From: Pseudomonadota bacterium | GTDB taxonomy: Bacteria; Pseudomonadota; Gammaproteobacteria; SZUA-229 | Reading direction: 5' to 3' | Length of the DNA: 12,697 nt | NCBI GenBank assembly: GCA_030836935.1 | Contig: JAUPMA010000229.1 | Coordinates: 1-12,697, forward strand | Shown: piece by piece, positions 1 through 6,691 of the stretch | Layout of the letters: every line of letters begins with the position of its first letter | Position numbering within the stretch: the first letter of the stretch is position 1 | Translations under genes and position numbers: made by a program | The notes under the pieces: generated by a model | Told to the model about the DNA's origin: nothing | Seen by the model: only the letters and a program-made list of their open reading frames with translations | Database searches by the model: none

Positions 1-37
1 ACGTAAATCTTGAGCCAATTTTGGTGATTATCAGGCC

Positions 38-1021
38 ATGACAAAATCAATCAAGACGCCCACTGCTGATACCCAATCATCAGTAAATGACAAGGCAGGA
101 TTGGATGCTGCTGATTCTGGTGGCCGACAGGGTGCGGATGTTCCGCGTTACCAGATGGCAAATGAGTCGCCATGGCGAGTCATGTGTCAGGTTATTGCAA
201 GGCGCTTGAGCGGCCTATCAAACCAGGCGCTGCGAAAAATCACCCGGCGCACACTTAAAATCGGTATTTCTGCGCGAATTTTTCATCCTGAACAGGGTGC
301 ATTGGGTCTGCAGAGCAAAACCCTGCAATATCTGGAAGAATCACTTGCACAATGGATCATGTCACGCGATGTGATGGTGTTCATGATTCCTACTGTGAAT
401 ACGAATAGTGTGCTCCAGTCCAGTAACATTCGGTTGCGTGATTATGCGAAACATCTGGACGGGCTGGTGCTTCAGGGTGGTGCCGACGTTTCACCAAAAA
501 GTTATGCGCAAGTAGCTACGCGGCCGGAATGGAATGGTGATCTCGCACGCGACATGTATGAGCTTGAGTTGTTGCACGAATTCATTGAAGCCGGCAAACC
601 TGTTCTCGGTATTTGCCGGGGCTGTCAGTTAATTAATGTGGCGTTTGGTGGTTCGCTTTATCAGGATATTGCTACAGATGTGCCGGCGGCGGCGGAACAC
701 GTAAGCGATCTGTATGATCGTCACTATCACAGGTTACGCTTCGCAGAGGATTCTACGTTGGCGCGCATGCTGACGGCGCAAACCACGCCGATTGTGAATT
801 CGATCCATCACCAGGCCATTAAAACCCTGGGTCGTGATGTGGTCATCGAGGCTATGTCAGAGGACGATAATATTGTTGAAGCTATTCGCTACCGTAAGTC
901 AGACTTTGTGGTGGGTCTGCAGTGGCATCCTGAATTTCATCAGATAGACGAACCTGATCTGCTCGATTGCACGCCGATTCTCGATCATTTTTTGCGCGCC
1001 GCACGTGTAACTCGATTTTGA
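38..1021 (+). CDS. Peptidase C26 / gamma-glutamyl hydrolase-like class I glutamine amidotransferase
   Basis: This is predicted to hydrolyse a gamma-glutamyl amide in the cytoplasm, as PuuD does with gamma-glutamyl-GABA. The substrate cannot be read from the sequence. The nucleophile elbow GICRGCQ places the catalytic Cys at residue 193. The His-Glu partners lie in WHPEF (H297, E299). The oxyanion/substrate strand LVLQGGADVSP spans about 143-153, and SIHHQAI is at 255-261. These are the hallmarks of the C26 family rather than of biosynthetic GATase subunits. The catalytic domain begins near residue 73 (LKIGIS). The first 72 residues are extra compared with PuuD (about 254 aa): residues 1-40 are polar and low-complexity, and 45-72 are basic and possibly amphipathic. 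The ATG at 38 has only a weak upstream AGG, and the ATG at 155 is an alternative with no better ribosome site. The gene heads a cassette with an antiporter homologue and a GCS2 ligase, so it may cleave what the ligase makes. Family assignment is firm; substrate is inference. Confidence 0.88.
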   Translation: MTKSIKTPTADTQSSVNDKAGLDAADSGGRQGADVPRYQMANESPWRVMCQVIARRLSGLSNQALRKITRRTLKIGISARIFHPEQGALGLQSKTLQYLEESLAQWIMSRDVMVFMIPTVNTNSVLQSSNIRLRDYAKHLDGLVLQGGADVSPKSYAQVATRPEWNGDLARDMYELELLHEFIEAGKPVLGICRGCQLINVAFGGSLYQDIATDVPAAAEHVSDLYDRHYHRLRFAEDSTLARMLTAQTTPIVNSIHHQAIKTLGRDVVIEAMSEDDNIVEAIRYRKSDFVVGLQWHPEFHQIDEPDLLDCTPILDHFLRAARVTRF

Positions 1022-1060
1022 AAGCGTGTTTGCTATGAGTTTGTTCGTAATAAATATATT

Positions 1061-1084
1061 GCCGGTTTCTGGATAAAAACCGGC
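1061..1084 (+). promoter_or_regulatory. Leader stem-loop upstream of the antiporter gene
   Basis: GCCGGTTT (1061-1068) and AAACCGGC (1077-1084) form a perfect 8-bp stem with an 8-nt loop in the 84-bp gap between the C26 gene and the antiporter gene. No T-tract follows on the + strand, so it is not a standard intrinsic terminator. The ribosome site AAGG (1092-1095) begins 8 nt after the stem. A weak promoter-like pair (TTGCTA at 1030-1035, TATATT at 1055-1060, 19-bp spacer) lies just before it. It could stabilise a processed mRNA end or tune translation of the downstream gene; the role is inferred. Confidence 0.4.
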
Positions 1085-1105
1085 ATCATCCAAGGTAAAT
1101 AAATA

Positions 1106-2293
1106 ATGATGGATTTGACAACAATGGCCAATGACCTGGCATGGCCAATCGCTATCCTGATTGCCTGGCTTGCTGGCGAATACGGGTTTAGATGGTTACG
1201 GCTACCCCGTATTAGCGCGTATGCCATCGTCGGTTTTATATTGGCTTCGACACAACTGGGTGTTTTACCCGAAACCCAATCCTCTCCCATGCTGCTGCTG
1301 GCGAATCTGGCTTTCGGCCTGATTTTATTTGAAGCGGGGTACAGGATTAATTTGCGCTGGCTACGTATTAATCCATGGATTGGTGTCACCAGTCTGGCCG
1401 AAGCGACGCTCACCTTTGTTGCAGTGTATGCCACAGCAACCGCTTTCGGCTTGGCCTCATCAACTTCCTTGTTGCTGGCTGCATTATCAATGGCCAGTTC
1501 ACCTGCCGCTATAGTCCGTGTTATCAATGAGCAGCGCAGCACCGGTCAGGTGACAGAACGATTACTGCATTTGTCGGCCATGAATTGTGTGTTGGCTGTC
1601 TTTGCATTCAAAGTCATCGTTGGACTGATCGTTTTCAAAACATCCGGCAATATCTGGCAGGCTGTTTACAGCAGCCTGGTTGTGTTGTCGGTATCCATCA
1701 TCCTGGGAGCGTTGTTGGGGGTGGTAATGCCCGCCTTACTGCGTGCAATCGGACGCACCAGTCATGACAGCACGCTCGCTTTCGCAATCTCGGTTGTGTT
1801 TCTTGTGGTACTCACACATCACCTGAAACTGTCTCCGGTATTGGCGACGCTGACATTTGGTCTGGTTGCGCGCCATCGCCGCATTGTGTTGAATGCGTCG
1901 CAACGTGGCTTTGGTGCACTTGGTGATCTGTTGTCGGTAGTCCTGTTTGTATTTATTGCGGCAACGCTTTCCTGGCAGCAGGTTGTTGCGGGACTGGGCA
2001 TCGGATGTGCAATCCTTGCCGCACGCCAGATTACAAAAATTGCCGGTCTTGGTTTCTTTGCGCACATCAGTGGTATTGCGTGGCATAAAGGTTTGCTGAT
2101 CGGAATTGCGCTGGCACCCATTTCGGCGTTTGTTATTCTGATGTTGGAGCAAACCCGTTATCTTGGTGTCGATCTGGTGGATCAGCTTGCACCCTTGGCG
2201 GCTGCAGCCTTGATATTGGAGATTATTGGTCCGATTCTTACGCAGCGTGCATTGATCTGGTCACGTGAAGGGCCGGAATCCGGGGAGGGCTGA
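1106..2293 (+). CDS. CPA2-like cation/proton antiporter homologue with an atypical active site
   Basis: This is a polytopic inner-membrane protein with about 11-12 hydrophobic segments and no soluble C-terminal TrkA-N domain. At 395 aa it is the length of a bare exchanger core. Residues 66-87, including [18 protein letters not shown], match the NhaP/Kef type signature (F-x-x-G-L-E-L). The segment around 125-145 ([12 protein letters not shown]) corresponds to the unwound TM4 region. In typical family members the next core helix carries an ND, DD or QD pair that binds the ion; here the equivalent stretch reads SAMNCVLAV, with Cys161 where Asp is expected. Transport may therefore be uncoupled or the substrate different. 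The start is ATGATG at 1106/1109; AAGG at 1092-1095 favours 1106. It sits between a gamma-glutamyl hydrolase and a YbdK-type ligase, which hints at a role with a gamma-glutamyl metabolite. Family is fairly sure; cargo is unknown. Confidence 0.8.
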   Translation: MMDLTTMANDLAWPIAILIAWLAGEYGFRWLRLPRISAYAIVGFILASTQLGVLPETQSSPMLLLANLAFGLILFEAGYRINLRWLRINPWIGVTSLAEATLTFVAVYATATAFGLASSTSLLLAALSMASSPAAIVRVINEQRSTGQVTERLLHLSAMNCVLAVFAFKVIVGLIVFKTSGNIWQAVYSSLVVLSVSIILGALLGVVMPALLRAIGRTSHDSTLAFAISVVFLVVLTHHLKLSPVLATLTFGLVARHRRIVLNASQRGFGALGDLLSVVLFVFIAATLSWQQVVAGLGIGCAILAARQITKIAGLGFFAHISGIAWHKGLLIGIALAPISAFVILMLEQTRYLGVDLVDQLAPLAAAALILEIIGPILTQRALIWSREGPESGEG

Positions 2294-2294
2294 T

Positions 2295-3434
2295 ATGCCA
2301 CTCAATGCGTTCAAAACATCGCAAAGTTTAAGCCTCGGGGTAGAGCTTGAATTGCAACTGGTTAGCCCCAGTGATTTTGATCTGACAACAGCGAGTTCAG
2401 ATCTTTTGGAGTTGTTACGGCGCAAGCCGTTTCCCGGTACTGTCACGCCGGAAATGACGGAGAGCATGATCGAAATAGCGACAGATGTGCAGACAAGTTA
2501 TGAGCCGCTTCTGCAGCAACTCCTGGATATTCGTGATGTATTGATTAGTGCCGGCGATCGGCTCAATGTCGGGATATGCGGTGGTGGTACGCATCCATTT
2601 CAATTGTGGTCAGAACGCCGAATTGTCAGTAAACCGAGATTCAAGGGGTTGTCTGCGTTATACGGCTACCTTGCCAAGCAGTTCACCATATTTGGTCAGC
2701 ACGTTCATGTTGGCTGCACCAGCGGTGACGAAGCATTGTTTTTACTGCATGCCCTGAACCGCTATGTTCCACATTTCATAGCCCTGTCTGCGTCTTCACC
2801 TTTTGTGCAGGGAAATGACACCTTGTTCAACTCGGCACGATTGAATTCGGTTTTCGCATTTCCGTTGAGCGGTCGCGCGCCATTTTTGTTGCGCTGGGAA
2901 GATTTTGAACAGCAATATTTCACCAAGATGGAACATACCGGTGTGGTCAGTAGCATGAAGGACTTCTATTGGGACATCAGACCCAAGCCGGAATATGGCA
3001 CTATCGAACTGCGTGTTTGTGATACGCCTTTAACAGTTGAGCGCGCCGCCGCGCTGGCTTGTTACCTGCAGGCGCTCTGTCGCTATTTGCTGGAACGTAA
3101 CGAACCGGCGCCAATTGAAGATGATTACCTTGTTTACAATTACAATCGTTTTCAGGCTTGTCGTTTCGGATTGGATGGCAGTATCGTTCACCCGAAAAGT
3201 TATGAACAGATACCTTTGCGTGAAGATATTTTAACGACCGTTCGACATCTCCAGCCCTATGCAGATGCACTGGGAAGTGCGTCTGCACTGGAACATATTT
3301 ACCAGCTTGCGCATGAGGGCAGCGATGCCAGTTATTTGCGGCAGGAGTTCGCAGAGCGGGGCAGTACAGAAGGCATGGTTGACGCGGCATTGCAACGATT
3401 TAGATATGGCGAATCGATGCAACGTTCTGGTTAG
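2295..3434 (+). CDS. ybdK: YbdK/GCS2-family carboxylate-amine ligase
   Basis: This is an ATP-dependent ligase of the glutamate-cysteine ligase type 2 fold, which joins a carboxylate (usually the gamma-carboxyl of glutamate) to an amine. E. coli YbdK has only weak gamma-glutamylcysteine ligase activity, so the true product is open. Counting from 2295 (379 aa), metal/ATP-site residues lie in GVELELQ (E17, E19), GGGTHPF (96-102), GQHVHVG (134-140) and [17 protein letters not shown] (229-245, with E238 and R240). NRFQACRFG (284-292) is also typical. Length matches the family (about 370-380 aa). The ATG at 2295 has an excellent GGAGG (2284-2288) six bases upstream and follows the antiporter stop (2291-2293) by one base. 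An in-frame ATG at 2265 lies inside the antiporter gene and would add ten residues unlike the family. Tight coupling to the antiporter implies joint expression. Confidence 0.88.
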   Translation: MPLNAFKTSQSLSLGVELELQLVSPSDFDLTTASSDLLELLRRKPFPGTVTPEMTESMIEIATDVQTSYEPLLQQLLDIRDVLISAGDRLNVGICGGGTHPFQLWSERRIVSKPRFKGLSALYGYLAKQFTIFGQHVHVGCTSGDEALFLLHALNRYVPHFIALSASSPFVQGNDTLFNSARLNSVFAFPLSGRAPFLLRWEDFEQQYFTKMEHTGVVSSMKDFYWDIRPKPEYGTIELRVCDTPLTVERAAALACYLQALCRYLLERNEPAPIEDDYLVYNYNRFQACRFGLDGSIVHPKSYEQIPLREDILTTVRHLQPYADALGSASALEHIYQLAHEGSDASYLRQEFAERGSTEGMVDAALQRFRYGESMQRSG

Positions 3435-3487
3435 CAGGTTTTAGTTTTCGATGTTGCAGTAATCGACATGACTTTGGTTTTCAGCTG

Positions 3488-3886
3488 TCATTTTCCTTCT
3501 GCAGGCTTGTCTTCAGTTGTTTTCTGCGCATCCGGTTTGTACTGTTCCCGGTCAATTTTTACCAGTATGTTGCCGTCAAAAAACAGACTGACCCGGGACT
3601 GGCGGGCTTCTTCTTTTCCCGGTTGCAGGTAGTACAGATAATCCCAGCGGTTCTGGTGAAAGGCATCCTGCAGCAGCGGTGTGCCGAGCAGGAATTTGAC
3701 CTGCTCGCGGGTCATGCCGGTTTGCAGCCGGTCGAGATCTTCGGCATTGACGCGATTGCCTTGCTGGATGTCAATTTTGTGGGCTTCGGGCAGCCAGCTT
3801 TCGCAGCCGCCGAGTAATAATCCGGGTAATACGGCTGCAAAATAAAGGGTTGCAAGCAGCCAGCTGTTAATGAGATTCTTTCGCAT
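3488..3886 (-). CDS. bamE: Outer membrane assembly lipoprotein BamE (SmpA/OmlA)
   Basis: BamE is a small lipoprotein of the BAM complex that inserts beta-barrel proteins into the outer membrane. The 132-residue product has a basic n-region (MRKN), a hydrophobic core, and a lipobox ending LGGC, giving lipidation at Cys28. Residue +2 is Glu, not Asp, consistent with export to the outer membrane. The mature part holds the SmpA/OmlA fold: KIDIQQGN (37-44), GMTREQVKFLLGTP (57-70), NRWDYLYYLQPG (79-90) and SLFFDG (100-105). The C-terminal tail from about 117 is charged and low-complexity, as is usual. The gene is convergent with the ligase gene (53-bp gap) and divergent from fur (90-bp gap), an arrangement well known in pseudomonads (omlA-fur) and common in Beta- and Gammaproteobacteria. 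Identification is secure from motif order, size and synteny. Confidence 0.95.
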   Translation of the reverse strand: MRKNLINSWLLATLYFAAVLPGLLLGGCESWLPEAHKIDIQQGNRVNAEDLDRLQTGMTREQVKFLLGTPLLQDAFHQNRWDYLYYLQPGKEEARQSRVSLFFDGNILVKIDREQYKPDAQKTTEDKPAEGK

Positions 3887-3976
3887 ATTCTGAGTTCCGG
3901 GTATTCAATATCCAGGTATCGCAAGGCGACGCGAGTCTACCCGATGTGATGTGCAAAAACGACAGGAGTTCATCAC
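3887..3976. promoter_or_regulatory. Shared divergent promoter region of bamE and fur
   Basis: This 90-bp gap must hold transcription start signals for bamE (leftward) and fur (rightward). By eye I find neither a convincing -35/-10 pair on either strand nor a Fur box resembling the GATAATGATAATCATTATC consensus, so fur autoregulation is not evident here. The fur ribosome site AGGAG is at 3964-3968; the bamE site is a weak GGA about nine bases before its ATG. Confidence 0.5.
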
Positions 3977-4393
3977 TTGGAAACATCTGATCTGAAAAAA
4001 GCAGGCCTCAAAATCACCTTGCCCAGAACAAAAATTCTGGGCTTGCTGGAGCAGTGCGACCCGCGTCACCAGAGTGCCGAGGATATTTACCGCTCGCTGA
4101 TTGATGCGGGTGAAGAAATCGGTCTGGCAACGGTTTACCGTGTACTGACCCAGTTTGAAGCGGCCGGGCTGGTAAATCGCCACCATTTTGAAGGTGGTCA
4201 GGCGGTATTTGAACTGAACCACGGATACCATCACGACCATCTGGTGTGCATCAAGTGCGGCAAGGTAGTGGAGTTTGTGGATTCCATGATTGAAGAGCGG
4301 CAAAGGCAGATTGCCCGCGACAAGGGTTTTGAAATTACCGAACACAGTTTGATCATCTATGGCCGCTGCAGCGATCCGCAGTGCCGCAAATAG
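3977..4393 (+). CDS. fur: Ferric uptake regulator Fur
   Basis: Fur is a dimeric cytoplasmic metalloregulator that represses iron-uptake genes when bound to Fe2+. The 138-residue protein has the N-terminal winged helix with DLKKAGLKITLPRTKIL (5-21) and the recognition region GLATVYRVLTQFEAAGLV (49-66). The metal-binding dimerisation part has HHDH (85-88), CIKC (91-94) and a C-terminal CSDPQC (131-136), the Cys pairs of E. coli-type Fur. It starts at a TTG codon: AGGAG (3964-3968) is eight bases upstream, no in-frame ATG or GTG lies between that site and the TTG, and the N-terminus then aligns with characterised Fur proteins. A TTG start may keep expression modest. It is divergent from bamE and followed after 64 bp by relA on the same strand. 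The identification is secure. Confidence 0.97.
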   Translation: METSDLKKAGLKITLPRTKILGLLEQCDPRHQSAEDIYRSLIDAGEEIGLATVYRVLTQFEAAGLVNRHHFEGGQAVFELNHGYHHDHLVCIKCGKVVEFVDSMIEERQRQIARDKGFEITEHSLIIYGRCSDPQCRK

Positions 4394-4401
4394 GCCACAC
4401 T

Positions 4402-4415
4402 GGCCCGCCCGGGCC
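4402..4415 (+). repeat. GC-only perfect inverted repeat between fur and relA
   Basis: GGCCCG (4402-4407) and CGGGCC (4410-4415) are exact reverse complements separated by two bases, so the RNA could form a very stable GC hairpin (five pairs with a four-base loop). It starts eight bases after the fur stop. The following bases (GGGTAAAATG) contain no T-run, so an intrinsic terminator is unlikely. A TAAAAT (4419-4424) right after it resembles a -10 box, but no good -35 partner is seen. It might act as a transcript-processing or 3'-end stabilising structure. Confidence 0.4.
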
Positions 4416-4457
4416 GGGTAAAATGCCTGCTCCCGTACTCTGACAGTATTTCCCGCT

Positions 4458-6623
4458 ATGGAAAAAACCAGGCCCCAGGCTGGCATTGCCCAGCGCTTCA
4501 GCTTTGATGAATACCTGCAAAAACTTACTGGCGGCCTGCCGGATGCGGGCCGTCCGGTTTACCGTGCCTGCCGCTATGCCTGGGATGTGCAGGACAAACC
4601 TTCCGATTTGCCTGCCTCGCTTGATGTGGCGCTGATTCTCAATGAACTGGGCGTCGATGAAACCACGCTGATTGTCACCCTGCTCAGTGATTCGCGCTTG
4701 CAGAGCGATGATTTTTTCAAACACATACGCGATGAATTCGGTAACGACATTCATCACATGGTAAAAAATCTGCGCTGGATGCACGATTTGAATCTTGATC
4801 TTGGCACTCTCACGGCACCGGAGCAGGCCGAGCGTTTGCGCCGCATGTTGCTGGCGATGGTGGAAGATGTGCGCGTGGTGCTGATCAAACTTGCATTTCG
4901 CGTGCAGCGCTTGCGCATGCTGGCCAATACCGATGACCAGACGCGACAGAATGTTGCGCGTGAAACACTGGAAATTTATGCACCGATTGCGAATCGCCTG
5001 GGTATCGGCCAGCTCAAGTGGGAACTGGAAGATTTGTCGTTCCGTTATCTGGAGCCGCTTACCTACCGGCGCGTTGCAAAAATGCTCGAGGAAAAACGCG
5101 AGGAACGCGAGCAATACATTCATGATGTGGTGACAGAAATAAAACAGATGCTGCTGACATCCGGCGTCAAGGCCGATGTATATGGCCGGCCAAAGCACAT
5201 TTACAGCATCTGGAAAAAAATGCAGGGCAAGCAAAAGGATTTTGATGAATTGTTTGATGTGCGTGCCGTGCGCATTACTGTGGATACCGTTGCTGAATGC
5301 TATCTGGCCCTGGGGCTGGTGCATGGCAAGTGGCGGCACATTGCGAAAGAGTTTGATGATTACATTGCCAATCCTAAGGAAAACGGTTACCAGTCGTTGC
5401 ACACGGCGGTTTATGGCCCGGAAAACAAGCCGCTGGAAATCCAGATTCGCACGCGCGCCATGCATGAGTTTGCCGAATATGGTGTGGCCGCGCACTGGTT
5501 ATATAAAGAAGGCTCAAGCAGTGATCGTAATCTGCAAAAGGGTATTGCGTCCCTGCGCAAGTTGCTCGACCCGAGTGAAACCCGCGATGAGGAACTGGTT
5601 GAAAGTTTTCACACTGAATTATTTCCGGATCGCGTTTTTGTATTAACACCCAAAGGCAAGGTGATGGACTTGCAGCAGGGTTCCACGCCACTGGATTTTG
5701 CCTACGTGGTGCATACGGATATTGGTCACCGTTGCCGTGGCGCAAAAGTGAATGGCCGCATTGTGCCGCTCACTTATGAATTACAGAACGGTGAGCGTGT
5801 TGAAATACTCACCGCCAGCCAGCCGGCACCGAGCCGCGACTGGATGAATCCAAATCTCGGTTTTCTCAAAACCGATCGTGCACGTGCCAAGGTGCGCAGC
5901 TGGTTCCGTCAGGCAGATTTCCAGCAAAACCAGATTGACGGCAAGGCCACGATGGAACGAGAAATTCACCGGCTGGATTTGCACAAGGTTGATGTCAGGG
6001 AACTGCTCAAGTATTTCAAGCTGCAAACCGTCGAGGAAATGTACGCGGCCATTGGCCACGGTGATATCAGCACCGGCCAGGTCGATGCGGCCTTGCATGA
6101 ATGTTTTGTGCCGCGCGATGAACAGGCCATACCCCTGGTGGCGCGCAAAACCGTTGTAAAGAAGTTCTCGCGCAATGATGAAGTGCGGGTGCGTGGTGTG
6201 GGTAATTTATTGACTACCATGGCCAGTTGCTGCAAACCGGTTCCGGGAGATGACATTATCGGTTTCATTACACGCGGCCAGGGTGTTGTGGTGCATCGCC
6301 AGGATTGCGTGAATATTATCAATCTGGAAAACACAAAACGTGATCGTCTGATTGAAGTCGAGTGGGGTGAGAGCCAGGCCAGAACCTATGAAGTTTCCTT
6401 GCAGATTCTGGCCATTGACCGTCAGGGCCTGCTGCGCGATGTCAGTAAAGTGCTGGCGGATGAAAAGGTGGATGTGATTGGTGTCAATACATTGTCAAAC
6501 AGGACGGAGCAAACCGCCGACATGACTATCACGGTCGAGATCAGTGATTTGCAGCAACTGGGGCGGGTGATGGACAAAATCGGAATGCTGCCTAATATAG
6601 TCAGGGTCTCGCGGGGCAAATAG
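4458..6623 (+). CDS. relA: (p)ppGpp synthetase RelA (GTP pyrophosphokinase)
   Basis: RelA is the ribosome-associated enzyme that transfers pyrophosphate from ATP to GDP/GTP during amino-acid starvation. The 721 residues (E. coli RelA has 744) show a degenerate hydrolase domain (about 30-200), the synthetase domain (about 235-350: GRPKHIYSIWKKM, DELFDVRAVRI, NPKENGYQSLH), a TGS domain (about 390-451), a helical segment, a zinc-finger-like region with CCKPVPGD (591-598) and HRQDC (613-617), and a C-terminal ACT/RRM domain (about 643-718). The EFDD at 298-301 is the RelA-type ExDD signature, not the RxKD of bifunctional SpoT/Rel. Where hydrolases have a catalytic HD pair, this protein reads LLSDSR (75-80), so hydrolysis should be absent; a separate SpoT must exist elsewhere. 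The ATG at 4458 lacks a clear ribosome site. Downstream of fur, an unusual neighbour for relA. Confidence 0.95.
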   Translation: MEKTRPQAGIAQRFSFDEYLQKLTGGLPDAGRPVYRACRYAWDVQDKPSDLPASLDVALILNELGVDETTLIVTLLSDSRLQSDDFFKHIRDEFGNDIHHMVKNLRWMHDLNLDLGTLTAPEQAERLRRMLLAMVEDVRVVLIKLAFRVQRLRMLANTDDQTRQNVARETLEIYAPIANRLGIGQLKWELEDLSFRYLEPLTYRRVAKMLEEKREEREQYIHDVVTEIKQMLLTSGVKADVYGRPKHIYSIWKKMQGKQKDFDELFDVRAVRITVDTVAECYLALGLVHGKWRHIAKEFDDYIANPKENGYQSLHTAVYGPENKPLEIQIRTRAMHEFAEYGVAAHWLYKEGSSSDRNLQKGIASLRKLLDPSETRDEELVESFHTELFPDRVFVLTPKGKVMDLQQGSTPLDFAYVVHTDIGHRCRGAKVNGRIVPLTYELQNGERVEILTASQPAPSRDWMNPNLGFLKTDRARAKVRSWFRQADFQQNQIDGKATMEREIHRLDLHKVDVRELLKYFKLQTVEEMYAAIGHGDISTGQVDAALHECFVPRDEQAIPLVARKTVVKKFSRNDEVRVRGVGNLLTTMASCCKPVPGDDIIGFITRGQGVVVHRQDCVNIINLENTKRDRLIEVEWGESQARTYEVSLQILAIDRQGLLRDVSKVLADEKVDVIGVNTLSNRTEQTADMTITVEISDLQQLGRVMDKIGMLPNIVRVSRGK

Positions 6624-6627
6624 CCTG

Positions 6628-6673
6628 AAGTTGCGAAGCCGATACAGAATACCTTCCTTGCCACCTGCAACTT
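6628..6673 (+). repeat. Long-loop inverted repeat between relA and the yjgN-like gene
   Basis: AAGTTGC (6628-6634) and GCAACTT (6667-6673) are exact reverse complements with a 32-nt loop, and TTC follows. The pair spans most of the 68-bp gap. It could act as a weak terminator or attenuator between relA and the next gene, but the large loop makes this uncertain. The ribosome site AAGGA (6681-6685) follows eight bases after it. Confidence 0.3.
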
Positions 6674-6691
6674 TTCTGAAAAGGAAACAAC

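Noticed and set aside
1033..1542. 169-codon - strand frame opposite the antiporter gene
   Set aside because: It is antisense to a clear membrane protein and shows no motif.
2265..2294. Upstream ATG start for the YbdK-type ligase
   Set aside because: It lies inside the antiporter gene without a ribosome site, while the ATG at 2295 has GGAGG at ideal spacing and matches the family N-terminus.
3448..3466. TCGAT/ATCGA inverted repeat between the convergent ligase and bamE genes as a terminator
   Set aside because: The stem is only five base pairs with a nine-base loop and no U-run in either direction.
3887..3976. Possible Fur box for autoregulation
   Set aside because: No stretch resembles the 19-bp inverted-repeat consensus on either strand by eye.
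4353..5495. Long open frame (380 codons) on the - strand opposite relA
   Set aside because: It overlaps relA, whose domain motifs are unambiguous, and its translation is rich in His, Gln and Phe with no recognisable motif, typical of an antisense shadow.
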